Both the position numbers and the translations under genes were made by a program. From the NCBI RefSeq assembly GCF_014203645.1, contig NZ_JACHJL010000002.1, forward strand, positions 558,001 through 622,000: a stretch of 64,000 bases of DNA, given 5' to 3'. Position 1 is the stretch's first letter, and the number at the start of each line of letters is the position of its first letter. This DNA is from Streptomyces zagrosensis. Lineage in GTDB: Bacteria > Actinomycetota > Actinomycetes > Streptomycetales > Streptomycetaceae. This document shows, in pieces, positions 36,794 through 46,010 of the stretch. The notes beneath the pieces were generated by a model that had not been told where the DNA came from, made no database searches, and worked only from the letters and a program-made list of their open reading frames with translations.

Positions 36794-37993
36794 ATGACAG
36801 CCAGCGAAGACCTCCGGATCGGCGTCATCGGCCTCGGGCTGCGCGCCAACCTGGCCGTGGCCGCACACCGTCCCGGCCACGGCAGCGTCGTGGCCGCCGT
36901 CGCCGACACCGACGCCGCGGTGCGCGCGAAGGTGCCCGAGCGGTTTCCGGGCGCGAGCGCCGTGGATGACTACCGCAAGCTCCTTGACGACGCGTCCATC
37001 GACGCGGTCATCGTCGCCACGCCCGACGACACGCACGAGGCCATCACCTGCGCCGCGCTCAGCGCCGGCAAACCCGCGTACGTCGAAAAGCCGCTGGGCA
37101 TCACCGTCGAGAGTTGCGACGCGATGTTGCGAGCCGGCTACGAGACCGGCACCCGGCTCTACGTCGGGCACAACATGCGCCACATGGGCGTCGTGCGACT
37201 CATGCGCGATCTGATTGCGCGCGGTGACATCGGCGAGCCCAAGACGGTATGGGTGCGGCACTTCGTCTCGTACGGCGGCGACTACTACTTCAAGGACTGG
37301 CACGCCGATCGGCGGCGCACCACCGGGCTACTGCTCCAAAAGGCCGCGCACGACATCGACGTGGTGCACTGGCTGGCCGGTGGCTACACCCAGCGGGTCA
37401 ATGCGCTGGGTGACCTGATGGTTTACGGCGATCTGCCGCGCCGGGAGCCCGATACGCCGCGCCCTGACGGCTGGCTGCGGGAGTTCGACTGGCCACCGAC
37501 CGCGCGCCGCGACCTCCACCACATCGTGGACGTCGAAGACGTGTCGGTGATGAACATGCGGCTGGACAACGGCGTCATCGCCGCGTACCAGCAGTGCCAC
37601 TTCAGCCCCGACTACTTCCGCAACTACACGGTCATCGGCACCGAGGGCCGGATCGAGAACTTCGGCGACGGCCCCGGGGACCTGGTGCGGCTGTGGAACA
37701 CCGGCCCCACCGGCTACCGGGCGAGCGGCGACGCCGAGTTCCGCGTCCCGGAGGCGAAGGGCACGCACGGCGGTGCGGACGCCCGGATCATCGAGGAGTT
37801 CTGCCGCTTCGTGCGCGAAGGCGGCGCGACGGACACCTCACCGGTGGCCGCCCGAATGAGCGTGGCGGCAGGCGAGCTTGCGACGCGCTCCCTACGCAAC
37901 GGCGGCACACCCTTCGATGTGCCGCCGCTGGCACCGGAGTTGATGGCGTACTACGCGGCAGGACAGGTCCGAGCGGGCGGCGCCCACACGTGA
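36794..37993 (+). CDS. Gfo/Idh/MocA-family oxidoreductase
   Basis: A 399-residue NAD(P)-dependent sugar dehydrogenase-like enzyme. The Rossmann fold starts RIGVIGLGLRANLAVAAHRP, and the family catalytic motif is YVEKPLGITV. The second domain has KDWHADRRRTTGLLLQKAAH with DIDVVHWLAGG, where a His/Asp pair usually positions the substrate. It lies 38 bp after the binding-protein gene, preceded by GGGGAGA, and probably acts on the sugar brought in by the importer. Confidence 0.92.
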   Translation: MTASEDLRIGVIGLGLRANLAVAAHRPGHGSVVAAVADTDAAVRAKVPERFPGASAVDDYRKLLDDASIDAVIVATPDDTHEAITCAALSAGKPAYVEKPLGITVESCDAMLRAGYETGTRLYVGHNMRHMGVVRLMRDLIARGDIGEPKTVWVRHFVSYGGDYYFKDWHADRRRTTGLLLQKAAHDIDVVHWLAGGYTQRVNALGDLMVYGDLPRREPDTPRPDGWLREFDWPPTARRDLHHIVDVEDVSVMNMRLDNGVIAAYQQCHFSPDYFRNYTVIGTEGRIENFGDGPGDLVRLWNTGPTGYRASGDAEFRVPEAKGTHGGADARIIEEFCRFVREGGATDTSPVAARMSVAAGELATRSLRNGGTPFDVPPLAPELMAYYAAGQVRAGGAHT

Positions 37994-38145
37994 AGTGACG
38001 CCAATACGGGAGCGGCCAACACGGGGACGGCGCCGCTGACATAGCCGCGCTCCGGTCCGGATCGGCACTCCGAGCGGGGAGGAGCACCGGCCCGGACCGG
38101 GACGCCAGCCAGGCCAGCCCTCAAGCAACCGCTGCCTCACGTACG

Positions 38146-39405
38146 TCAGCCCTCAAGCAGCCGCTGCCCCACGTACTCGCCGTCTCCCGCCGCCGCCGGG
38201 ACCGCGAAGAGGCCGCTGGCCTCGTGTCGTAGGAAGCGGGAGAGCCCGTCGCCGCGGTCCAGCTTGCGCTGCACGGGCACGAACCCCTTCATCGGGTCCG
38301 CCTGCCAGGCGATGAACAGCAGACCCGCGTCCGGGGTGCCGTCGTCGCTGAAGCCATCGTGGTACGAGAACGGGCGGCGCAACATCGCCGCACCCTGGTT
38401 GGACTCGGGCGCCGCGACCCGTACGTGTGCGTCGCCGCGGATGGCGATCGAGCCGTCCGCGGCGAACTTGTTCAGGTCCACCGGGGTGGTCTCGGTGCCG
38501 CCGGAGAGCGGGGCGCCGTCCGACTTGCGGCGGCCGATGACCCGCTCCTGCTGCGCAAGGGAGAGGTTGTCCCAACTGTCGAGCAGCATGCGGATACGCC
38601 GTACGACCGCGTACGAGCCACCGGCCATCCACTCCGGTGAGCTGTCGTCGCCGCCCTTGGGCACGAAAATCCGGGTGTCGAAGTCCTCTTCCTCCGGTTT
38701 GGGATTGTTGGTGCCGTCGATCTGGCCCATCAGATTGCGCGTGGTGCGCGGCTCGGTGGTCGCGCCCGGGGTGCGGTTGAAGCCGGCCATGTACCAGCGC
38801 GTACGGGCCGCATCGCCGGCCAGGCGTTGCAGCGTACGCAGCGCGTGAAAGGCCACCAGGCCGTCGTCGGCGCCGAGTTGCAACCACAGGTCGCCGTCGC
38901 TGCGCTTGCGGTCCAGCGCATCGGATGAGAAGTCGGGCAGCGGGCTCAGGGCCTGCGGCAGCTTGTCCTTCAGGCCCACCTTGTCGAAGAAGGTGCGCCC
39001 AAAGCCCATGGTGACGGTGAGGGATGAGGGGCCCGCGTCCAGCGCGATACCGGAGCTGTCCTGGTCCGGTGCGCGGCCGTCCGACATCTCCCGCGCCGCT
39101 TCCGTCCAGCGGCGCAACAGCGCGGCGGTGGCCTTGCGGTCGGTGCCGGGGGCCAGGTCGAAGGCGATGAGATGGCCGTGTGTCTGGTTCGCGGTGGTGA
39201 TCCCGGCCTGCGGAGTGCCGTGCGCACGAGCCTCGCCTGCGAAGGCGACGGATGTGGTGCCGATGCTGGTCAACGCGGTGGAGTCGGTATCGCGTGAGAC
39301 GCGGTCCGCCGCCACGGCACCCGCCCCGCCGGCGATGAGCCCGGCGGCGCCCGCCGCGCCCGCCGTGCCCAGCAGACGGCGGCGCGAAATGGAGTCCTGA
39401 GTCAT
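38146..39405 (-). CDS. dtpA: Tat-exported dye-decolorising (DyP-type) haem peroxidase
   Basis: A 419-residue haem peroxidase. A twin-arginine signal (SRRRLLGTAGAAGAAGLIAG) implies folded export. The DyP signature GxxDG is GQIDGTNNPKP (about 229), where Asp is the distal catalytic residue. The proximal His region follows in ESNQGAAMLRRPFSYHDG. The start overlaps the copCD stop by four bases. The same order (sco, PCuAC, CopD-like, DyP peroxidase) is known in S. lividans, where DtpA supports the copper oxidase GlxA, so that role is inferred here. EfeB is the close alternative name. Confidence 0.88.
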   Translation of the reverse strand: MTQDSISRRRLLGTAGAAGAAGLIAGGAGAVAADRVSRDTDSTALTSIGTTSVAFAGEARAHGTPQAGITTANQTHGHLIAFDLAPGTDRKATAALLRRWTEAAREMSDGRAPDQDSSGIALDAGPSSLTVTMGFGRTFFDKVGLKDKLPQALSPLPDFSSDALDRKRSDGDLWLQLGADDGLVAFHALRTLQRLAGDAARTRWYMAGFNRTPGATTEPRTTRNLMGQIDGTNNPKPEEEDFDTRIFVPKGGDDSSPEWMAGGSYAVVRRIRMLLDSWDNLSLAQQERVIGRRKSDGAPLSGGTETTPVDLNKFAADGSIAIRGDAHVRVAAPESNQGAAMLRRPFSYHDGFSDDGTPDAGLLFIAWQADPMKGFVPVQRKLDRGDGLSRFLRHEASGLFAVPAAAGDGEYVGQRLLEG

Positions 39406-41750
39406 GGTCCGACCTTCACAGTGTCGATCTCCGTCACCTGATCGATGTCGGAGGTGCGTACGGTCAAGGAGAGTTGCCAGTCGCCTGGCATGGGGAGTTG
39501 AACGCCGGCCGCGCTCCAGTGGCCCGCCGACACCCGGTTCAAGGCCACGGACAGCGGCCCGACGCCCTTCTCCCGCAAGGTGAGGGACGCCTTGAGTTCA
39601 GGCGGGTCAACGGGCCGGCCGCCCGGTCCAGTGAGATAGGCGTGGAACTGGTTGTCGCCCGAGCGCGCCGGGTCGAGCGTCACCTGCGCGGTGCCGCGCC
39701 CGTTCGGGCCGCCGGTGTCGTACGCGATGCGTACGGTGGCCGCATCAGCGGTGGCGCCCTGTTGCGCCGCGGCCTGCTCGGTCTCGGCGCGGCCCGGCTG
39801 GGTGCCGGTGAGCACCGTCGTCACGGCGAGCAGGACGACGGCGATGCCGGTCTCGACGGCCACGGAGCGGCGCAGTCCGGTACGGACCGGGTCTGCGTCG
39901 CGCTCACGCCGGGTCCGCGTCACGCTGACGGCGGCTCGCTGCCGCGCGAGCTGCGCAGCCCGCGCGGAATCGGACGGAGCGCCTTTGCCTGCGCGACGGT
40001 TGCCGGCTTTTGTTTCTGCTGCGGAGGTGGCGCGAGGTCGTGCGGTGGGATGTGCGTTGGCCGGTGGGACGGCCGGTGGGATGGTGTGTGGAGTGGCCGG
40101 CGCGTTGGATGGTGCGGTGGTTTGTGCGTCAGGCTCGGTGTCGGCCTTGGTACTCGATGCTCGCTCGGCCTTGGCGTTCGTTGGGCCCTTCGTTGTGCCC
40201 TTCGTGGTGCGGATCGCCGGTGCGGCGTCGAGTTGGGACGTCCAACGGCGGGAGAATCCGGCCGCCCCCACCAGCAGCGCCACCAGGCCGACCTTGACCA
40301 GGAGCCAGCGCCCGTACTCCGTGTCGGTCAACGCCGCCCACGAACCGACCTGCCGCCACGACTGGTAGAGCCCGGTGGCCGCCAGCGTGCCAACCGAAGC
40401 CAGGGCGAGTTGGGAGAAGCGCCGCACCGCGAGCCGTGGCAGCGCCACCTCGGAGCGCAGCGAGACCAGGAGGGCGATCAGTCCGCCCAGCCACACCGCG
40501 ACAGCCAGCAAATGCAGCACATCGACCGGCATCGCCAGCGACCTTTGGAGGCCCACCGACGCATGCTCGGCCATCGCCCAGGTCGCGGCGAGGCCCACGG
40601 CGACGAGCGTGCCCACGATGCCGAGCCCCCACGCCAGGTCGGGCCGCCCGGCACCGAGCGCGGGGCCCTCGGCCCCACCGTGGCCCTCGCCTCGACCGTG
40701 GCTCGCGCCCCGGCCCAGCCCCGCGCCCCGGCCTTGCCCCATGCCCCGGCTTTGCCCCGCGCCCCGGCCGGCGGCGCTACGACTGGTGCCATGGCTGGTG
40801 CCGCTGGCCGAGGCCCGCGACTGGCCGGATGGCGCGTACGAGTCGAACAGCACCGCCAAGAACACGGCTGCCGCGGCCAGCAACAGCAGCCGTGAAAGCA
40901 TCGCCGTTCCCGGCTTGGTGTCCAAGACGTCCCGCAACAGCCCGAGGTCGAACGCGGCGCCGAGCCCCTTGCCGTTGCTGGTGTACGGGCCGCGCAGCAT
41001 CAGCAGCGCGACGGTGGCGGCGAACAACGCCACCCAGCCGGTGGCGGCCACCCGCTGCACACCGCGGGTGGTGTGGCAGCGCCCGGCGAACACACACGCC
41101 CCGACGAGCAACACGAAGCCGCCGTACGCCGCGTACCGGACGATGTCGTACAGCGCGGAGACCGTGTCGTCGGGCTCCGCACTTGGCACGGTGACCGAGG
41201 TCTTGGACGGCGCGCCGATGGAGAAGGTGTACGCGCCGCCCACCGGATGGCTGTCCTCCGACACCGCCTGCCAGGCCACCGTGAACGTGCCCGTAGGCAG
41301 CCCGGAGCGCAGCCGCACCGCGGCTGTGGACGACTTGCCGCCCACGTGCGCCGGCTTGCCGTCATCCACCCGCTCACCCCGCGGGTCCAGCACCCGTACC
41401 GAGTCGTCCGAGAGCAGCACACCCTCCGAGAAGGTGAGCGATACGCGCTCGGGCGCCTCCCGCAGCACCGCGCCCTTTGCCGGGTCGGTCCCGGTGAGCG
41501 CGGCATGCGCTGCGGCCGGGGTCGCGCCGACGCCGAGCGCGCACAGCAGCGCCGCGAGCAGCGTGCCGAGCACGGTCAGCGGCCGGCGATGCCGCCCCAC
41601 CAGCGGCCGTCGTACGGCCCGCGCCCGCCGACACGCCACCCGCGAACACCATGCTGCCGGAGCCGCCGGGGTGAGCGCCTGCCGGGACGGCGCGCCAAGG
41701 CGGCGCGGTGTCACGGGCCGTGGAGTGGCCTGGTCAAAGGGCGCGGGCAT
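39402..41750 (-). CDS. CopC-CopD fusion copper-handling membrane protein
   Basis: A 782-residue envelope protein. After an N-terminal signal or membrane region, the CopC beta-sandwich begins at AHAALTGTDPAKGAVLREAP, whose His would bind copper once processed, and includes AWQAVSEDSHPVGGAYTF. The CopD part has about eight membrane helices, interrupted by a Gly/Arg/His-rich loop (GMGQGRGAGLGRG) and a Pro/Ala/Thr-rich loop. The last 110 residues form an extracytoplasmic YtkA/FixH-like domain. It probably moves or delivers copper to cell-envelope enzymes. It is coupled to the downstream DyP gene. Confidence 0.9.
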   Translation of the reverse strand: MPAPFDQATPRPVTPRRLGAPSRQALTPAAPAAWCSRVACRRARAVRRPLVGRHRRPLTVLGTLLAALLCALGVGATPAAAHAALTGTDPAKGAVLREAPERVSLTFSEGVLLSDDSVRVLDPRGERVDDGKPAHVGGKSSTAAVRLRSGLPTGTFTVAWQAVSEDSHPVGGAYTFSIGAPSKTSVTVPSAEPDDTVSALYDIVRYAAYGGFVLLVGACVFAGRCHTTRGVQRVAATGWVALFAATVALLMLRGPYTSNGKGLGAAFDLGLLRDVLDTKPGTAMLSRLLLLAAAAVFLAVLFDSYAPSGQSRASASGTSHGTSRSAAGRGAGQSRGMGQGRGAGLGRGASHGRGEGHGGAEGPALGAGRPDLAWGLGIVGTLVAVGLAATWAMAEHASVGLQRSLAMPVDVLHLLAVAVWLGGLIALLVSLRSEVALPRLAVRRFSQLALASVGTLAATGLYQSWRQVGSWAALTDTEYGRWLLVKVGLVALLVGAAGFSRRWTSQLDAAPAIRTTKGTTKGPTNAKAERASSTKADTEPDAQTTAPSNAPATPHTIPPAVPPANAHPTARPRATSAAETKAGNRRAGKGAPSDSARAAQLARQRAAVSVTRTRRERDADPVRTGLRRSVAVETGIAVVLLAVTTVLTGTQPGRAETEQAAAQQGATADAATVRIAYDTGGPNGRGTAQVTLDPARSGDNQFHAYLTGPGGRPVDPPELKASLTLREKGVGPLSVALNRVSAGHWSAAGVQLPMPGDWQLSLTVRTSDIDQVTEIDTVKVGP

Positions 41751-41756
41751 AGGGGG

Positions 41757-42287
41757 TCAGTCCTCGGGTCGGTACGACGTCGGCTTGACCGGGACCTTGA
41801 CCTCGATCGGCTGAGACGTGGCGAAATGCAGGGTCAGTGTCACGGTCTCGCCCACCTTCGGCTGACGCGTCAGCTTCGCCAACATCAGATGGTTGCCGCC
41901 GCGGGCGAGGTCCAGTTCTCCGTCAGCCGGAACCTCGAACTCCGTCACCTTCCGCATGGCGTTGCCCTCGGTGGTGTGCATCGTGACGTCGTCCGAAAGT
42001 GCGGTGGTGACCGAGGTGAGCTTGTCGCCACCGCTGCCGGAGTTACGCACGCTGAGGTAGCCGGCGGCCATGTCCGGGGTGGGTGGGCGCGGCAGGTACG
42101 CGCCGTCCACCGCCAACTCGGGAGCGCCGGCCGCACCACCGTTGGAATCGCCGTCCGACCCGCAGGCGGTGAGCAGCACCCCGGTAAGACCGAGCGCGAG
42201 CGACACGGCCGCGGCGACGGTCGTCTTGCTCACGTGACGTATGCCAGGGCCCCGCGGCATGCCGGCGTCGCGAGGCGCGTGCGTCAC
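41757..42287 (-). CDS. PCu(A)C-type extracytoplasmic copper chaperone lipoprotein
   Basis: A 176-residue lipoprotein (lipobox LLTACGSD) with the PCuAC cupredoxin-like fold. The Cu(I) site is the H-M-x-M pattern seen as VTMHTTEGNAM and GGNHLMLAKL. The GTG start overlaps the sco stop (GTGA), indicating translational coupling. It matches the ECuC chaperone of the S. lividans sco cluster, which delivers Cu(I) to Sco or the Cu-A site of cytochrome oxidase. Confidence 0.9.
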   Translation of the reverse strand: MTHAPRDAGMPRGPGIRHVSKTTVAAAVSLALGLTGVLLTACGSDGDSNGGAAGAPELAVDGAYLPRPPTPDMAAGYLSVRNSGSGGDKLTSVTTALSDDVTMHTTEGNAMRKVTEFEVPADGELDLARGGNHLMLAKLTRQPKVGETVTLTLHFATSQPIEVKVPVKPTSYRPED

Positions 42288-42940
42288 GGGTTCTGCCCCT
42301 TCATGATGCTGGGCAGCTCCCTGCTGTACGCCTTGGACGTGGTCTCCGTCATGTAGAGCCAGTGGCCCTTGTCATCCTTGGGCGAGAAGCCGATGACCTC
42401 GGCTCCGTGGTTGACGGTGATCGAGCCGTCCTTCTCCTTCTTCGGCTTCTCGATGAGGATGCCGAGCGGCCGGGCGGCATCCTCGATGGTCTCGAAGTCG
42501 CCGGTGAGGCCGGTGAAGTCCTTACCGCCCTGCCCGTCGAGCCAGGTACGCATCCGCTTGGGGGTGTCCCGCTCCGGGTCGGTGGTCACGAAGACAACCT
42601 GGAGGTCGTCCTGCTCCGCCTTGGGCAGCTTCTGCTTGGCGAGGGCGACGTTGCTCATCACCATCGAGCAGACGTCGGGGCAGTAGGTGTAGCCGAAGTA
42701 CACCAGGGTCGGCTTGCCCTTGGTCCGCGCCAGCAGGTCGTACTTCTTGCCGCTGGTATCCGTCAGTACGAGTTCGGGCTTCGGCTTGGGCGTGTCGAGC
42801 ACGATCGCGCCCTTGTCCTTGTCGGAGGGCGAGGCCTTGACGGTAGCGAGGCTCTTGTCGTCTGAGCCACCGCATGCGGCGAGGGTGAGGCTGAGCACGG
42901 TGACGGCAGCCAGGGTGGCGCCCGTGGTCTTGCTGCGCAT
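42284..42940 (-). CDS. sco: Sco1/SenC-family copper chaperone
   Basis: A 218-residue lipoprotein (lipobox LSLTLAACGG) with a thioredoxin-like fold. The ATG at 42940 is preferred over an upstream frame. The copper-binding motif is YCPDVC (CxxxC), inside VYFGYTYCPDVCSMVMSNVA, and the distant His is in NHGAEVIGF. Sco proteins assemble the Cu-A centre of cytochrome c oxidase, and in S. lividans also affect copper-dependent morphogenesis. It is the first gene of the coupled sco, PCuAC, copCD and dtpA operon. Confidence 0.92.
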   Translation of the reverse strand: MRSKTTGATLAAVTVLSLTLAACGGSDDKSLATVKASPSDKDKGAIVLDTPKPKPELVLTDTSGKKYDLLARTKGKPTLVYFGYTYCPDVCSMVMSNVALAKQKLPKAEQDDLQVVFVTTDPERDTPKRMRTWLDGQGGKDFTGLTGDFETIEDAARPLGILIEKPKKEKDGSITVNHGAEVIGFSPKDDKGHWLYMTETTSKAYSRELPSIMKGQNP

Positions 42941-43075
42941 GGAGTTCGTCTCCAGAGGGTGGGTGGTGCTGGATGGTCTGGTGAGGGTTGAGGTAGCACG
43001 CCGGCTGCCGACCACCGATGGCCGGCAGCGTCAGCGCTGGCTAGCTCAGCAACGGCTACGTAGCACCCGTTACGT

Positions 43076-43135
43076 CAGCAACGGCTGGGTCAGTAACGGC
43101 TGGGTCAGCAACGACTAGGTCAGCAACGGCTGGGT
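43076..43135. repeat. Four tandem 15-base repeats
   Basis: CAGCAACGGCTGGGT, CAGTAACGGCTGGGT, CAGCAACGACTAGGT, CAGCAACGGCTGGGT. The last copy ends on the ycnI stop codon. A related CAGCAACGGCTACGT unit sits nearby at 43047. Confidence 0.9.
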
Positions 43136-43935
43136 CAGGCCGAGCGGCGGCGGCCGGCGAACACACCGAAGGCGACGCCCGCGACTCCGGCGACGATGCC
43201 GACGACCCCGAGCACGCGGGCCGTGGTGTCGCTGGTGTCGGCGTCCGAGCTGGTGCCGTCGCCGTCGTCCGCGGGGGCGACGAGCCGCAGCACCGGAGCC
43301 GGGTTATCCGGCTCGGCGGCGCCCTCTTTCGGCTCCTCGATCCAGCGGACGACCTCCTTGTTGGAGTACGTCTGGAGGGCCTTGAAGACGAGGTGGTCCG
43401 CGTTTTCGGGGAGCTGGCCCACGGAGAGCGGGAACTGCTGGAACTGCCCGGGTTCGACACCGTCCTTGTCGGCGGTCCAGGTCACCTTGTTGACCGTCTC
43501 GGTGATCTTCTTGCCGTGTGACTCCAACGGCTTGTCCAGCTTTGCCTTGGTGATCTCCACCTGCCAGCCGGGCACCGGCTGCGGCATCACCGATGTCATG
43601 GGGTGGTCGGCAGGGAAGGTGACTTCGAGCTGCACGGTCGATGCGTTGTCGCGCTCGTTCGGCACCTTGAAGTTGATCGTCGTGTACCCGCCCTGCTCGG
43701 CCTCGCCCGGCTGCACGCTGACGTGCGCGAGGGCGGGGGCGGAGAACAGCAGGACCGCACCGGCAGCGAGGCCACCCACGACAGCCAGTCGCCGTCCGTA
43801 CGGCACCCGCCCGCCCGCGATAGGTGCGGCGCATGAGGAGGGCGAGGGATGTGCGAGGTTCGTGGGGTACAGGTGATCCGAGGGATGCGTTGGGCGCAAG
43901 AGGTCTGAGGGGTGCGTTGGGCGCGAGGTGCTCAT
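43135..43935 (-). CDS. YcnI-type (DUF1775) copper-associated membrane-anchored protein
   Basis: A 266-residue exported protein. The first 45 residues are a basic, His/Ser/Pro-rich extension (THPSD repeated) before a membrane signal ending APALAHVSVQ. The N-terminal His of the mature chain (HVSVQPGEAEQGGYTTINFK) is the copper ligand known in YcnI. The DUF1775 domain extends to VLRLVAPAD, and a C-terminal helix anchors it (VVGIVAGVAGVAFGVFAGRR). It precedes the sco operon by about 195 bp, with an intervening repeat tract. Confidence 0.9.
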   Translation of the reverse strand: MSTSRPTHPSDLLRPTHPSDHLYPTNLAHPSPSSCAAPIAGGRVPYGRRLAVVGGLAAGAVLLFSAPALAHVSVQPGEAEQGGYTTINFKVPNERDNASTVQLEVTFPADHPMTSVMPQPVPGWQVEITKAKLDKPLESHGKKITETVNKVTWTADKDGVEPGQFQQFPLSVGQLPENADHLVFKALQTYSNKEVVRWIEEPKEGAAEPDNPAPVLRLVAPADDGDGTSSDADTSDTTARVLGVVGIVAGVAGVAFGVFAGRRRSA

Positions 43936-44034
43936 GACGAGGTCTCCGGGTCTCCAGATAGGCGTGGCGGGGCAAGGCGCAGCGGCAGGCGACCGCGCGG
44001 CACCACCGTCCCCAGCCGTAGGGAGCGGGCGCCG

Positions 44035-44952
44035 TCAGGCCGCCAGGTCGTAGCGCGGCGGCCCGCGCCGGATCACTGCGTGGTGCAGCGCAAGCACCCG
44101 GGGTCGCGCGGGAGCGTCATCGAACGCGCTGGCCGGTCGCGGCGCCGGCCCGGCCGCCGTACCGGGCAGCCCGGCGCGTAGGGCTCGTACCAGCGCACAT
44201 GCCACACGCAGCGTGCGTACGCGGGTGGCTTCGGCAACCTCGCGAGCGGGGGCGGCGGACAGCGTGACGATGCGCCACAAGGCGGCGTCGCCGCGTCGCA
44301 GCAGCCACCCCGCGGCGAGCGCGGCCAGTAGATGCCCGAGCACCATGGGCAGCGAGGGCGTGATCGCCTCGATGATCGAGCCGGAGCCATGGGGCGCAAC
44401 GGCGGCGATCGGTGCGCCCGATTCGGCGTGCGAGGCGGGGTCAAGGCCGGCGTTGCCGACGATCTGCCGGGCCTTGGCTGCGGAGATGCCGCCGGGCTCG
44501 GCACAGAGCAGTTGCGCCGCGAGCTCGATCAACCTGGCATCGGCGCTCCCGGGGGGCACCCCAGCGGGCAAAACCGTGGACCCGCCAGCGTGGGCATGCC
44601 CCGCATGCGCCCCAGTACCAGGCAGGCCACCCACGCCACGCTGTGCGAGTGCGAAGAGCGAATGCAGTACGAGCTGGCCGGCGGCCAGTCCGGCGATGAT
44701 GCCGAGCAGCGCACGCTCACGGCCCGCGAGCGGCGCGACCACCGCGAAGGTCACCGCCCAGGCGGCGACCAGCGTCCACGGGGGTACGGCCGCGCAGGAG
44801 GCGAGCACATGGCCACCGGCGGTCAGCGCGACACAGGCGGTGGTGAAGAAGGCGGCACGCAGCAGGCGCAACCCGGTACCGGCACACGTCATCGGCCCAC
44901 GGAGCGGAGTGCTCCCCGAGGGGTGGAGACGAAACGACGTGCGACAGTACAT
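44035..44952 (-). CDS. Integral membrane protein with His-rich loop, copper cluster
   Basis: A 305-residue membrane protein with about six hydrophobic segments (for example RLLRAAFFTTACVALTAGGH and PMVLGHLLAALAAGWLLRRG). A His-rich loop (GAHAGHAHAGGS) lies between helices and could bind metal. Location just upstream of ycnI and sco on the same strand suggests a part in copper handling. No named family is assigned. Confidence 0.7.
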   Translation of the reverse strand: MYCRTSFRLHPSGSTPLRGPMTCAGTGLRLLRAAFFTTACVALTAGGHVLASCAAVPPWTLVAAWAVTFAVVAPLAGRERALLGIIAGLAAGQLVLHSLFALAQRGVGGLPGTGAHAGHAHAGGSTVLPAGVPPGSADARLIELAAQLLCAEPGGISAAKARQIVGNAGLDPASHAESGAPIAAVAPHGSGSIIEAITPSLPMVLGHLLAALAAGWLLRRGDAALWRIVTLSAAPAREVAEATRVRTLRVACALVRALRAGLPGTAAGPAPRPASAFDDAPARPRVLALHHAVIRRGPPRYDLAA

Positions 44953-45413
44953 GGCTGCGACATCATCCCATCAGCAGGAACTCCGCCCTACGGCAGGGGT
45001 AGGGGCCTTTCGGTGGGTTTCCTCCGCCGGTTTTCTGCACGTTTCCTATGGCGGGTCCCTACGGCCGGCCTACGGCGGGCTCCTACGACGCGGCCCCGCC
45101 CGGGTGTCATCGGGCGCGCCGGTCTGCCAGGCCCGCGCACGCCCCCGACCGTGCCCCGCATCGACATCCGGCGCGTGCGCCCTGCCCGAAAGCCCGCCCG
45201 ATCTCGGCCCCTGCCCCACCGTGAAGGCCGTACTAACGGGCCCTGCGGATGCCCCTGACGTCACACAGATGGCCCCTCGGCGCAGGTCTATACACCGCTT
45301 ACGCCCTCAACCGCATCCGCCGAATGAGCGTAGTCACACCAACGATGTGCTTACGGACCTTGGAGTCAGGCAATACGTATCGGTATGTCGAGCCGCGACC
45401 GGGAGGCTGGAGC
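44953..45413. other. Divergent promoter region
   Basis: About 460 bp between the copper membrane gene and the plus-strand anti-sigma gene. No gene with coding support, repeat or RNA was recognised. Promoters for both directions must lie here. Confidence 0.4.
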
Positions 45414-45944
45414 ATGAGCATCTGGTGGTCTCTCCATCTACGGCGCGAAGCTGCGAGCGTGCCACTCGCCCGGCGACTGCTGCTGGGCGCGATGGAGACG
45501 GCGGGAGTAGACCCCGACGTCTCCTACGATCTATCCCTGGCCCTCACCGAGGCTTGCGCGAACGCGGTCGAGCACGGTGGCGATGCCTCTACCACGGACT
45601 ATCGCGTAACCGCCTTCATCGACGGTGACACCTGCCGCATCGAGGTCACCGACTCCGGCCCCGGCTTCCCCCGTGGCCGCGCCGCCCGCGTTCGCGGAGC
45701 CGTCGCGCGCCCCGGCTGCTCGCAGCAACCGGGCCACCAACCGCACCAACGCCCACAACGCCATCCGATGCCTCACGAGGTGGCTCCCGCCCCCGCCGCC
45801 GCGGAACACGGGCGAGGGCTGTTCCTTATCGAGGAACTGACCGACCGCGTTCGCTACCGCAACCGACCGGGCCGTAGTGGCGCGATCGTCAGCTTCGACA
45901 AGATCCTCAAGTGGCGGGACGACGCGCTGCTGCCGGCCCTGTAA
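45414..45944 (+). CDS. Anti-sigma-type (RsbW-like) ATP-binding protein
   Basis: A 176-residue GHKL-fold protein. The ATG at 45414 follows GGGAGG. The N box is LSLALTEACANAVEHGGD, the G1 box DSGPGFPRG and the G2 region EHGRGLFLIEELTDRVRY. A Gln/His-rich insert of about 40 residues between G1 and G2 (QQPGHQPHQRPQ) replaces the short ATP lid. Proteins like this bind and inhibit sigma factors or phosphorylate anti-anti-sigma factors. No sigma factor is adjacent. Confidence 0.88.
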   Translation: MSIWWSLHLRREAASVPLARRLLLGAMETAGVDPDVSYDLSLALTEACANAVEHGGDASTTDYRVTAFIDGDTCRIEVTDSGPGFPRGRAARVRGAVARPGCSQQPGHQPHQRPQRHPMPHEVAPAPAAAEHGRGLFLIEELTDRVRYRNRPGRSGAIVSFDKILKWRDDALLPAL

Positions 45945-46010
45945 GAGCGGTGCGTCTGGGCTGCCTCGCACGCGAGCGCGGTGGCTCAGGGCGGCGGCTC
46001 GGCGGCGGGT

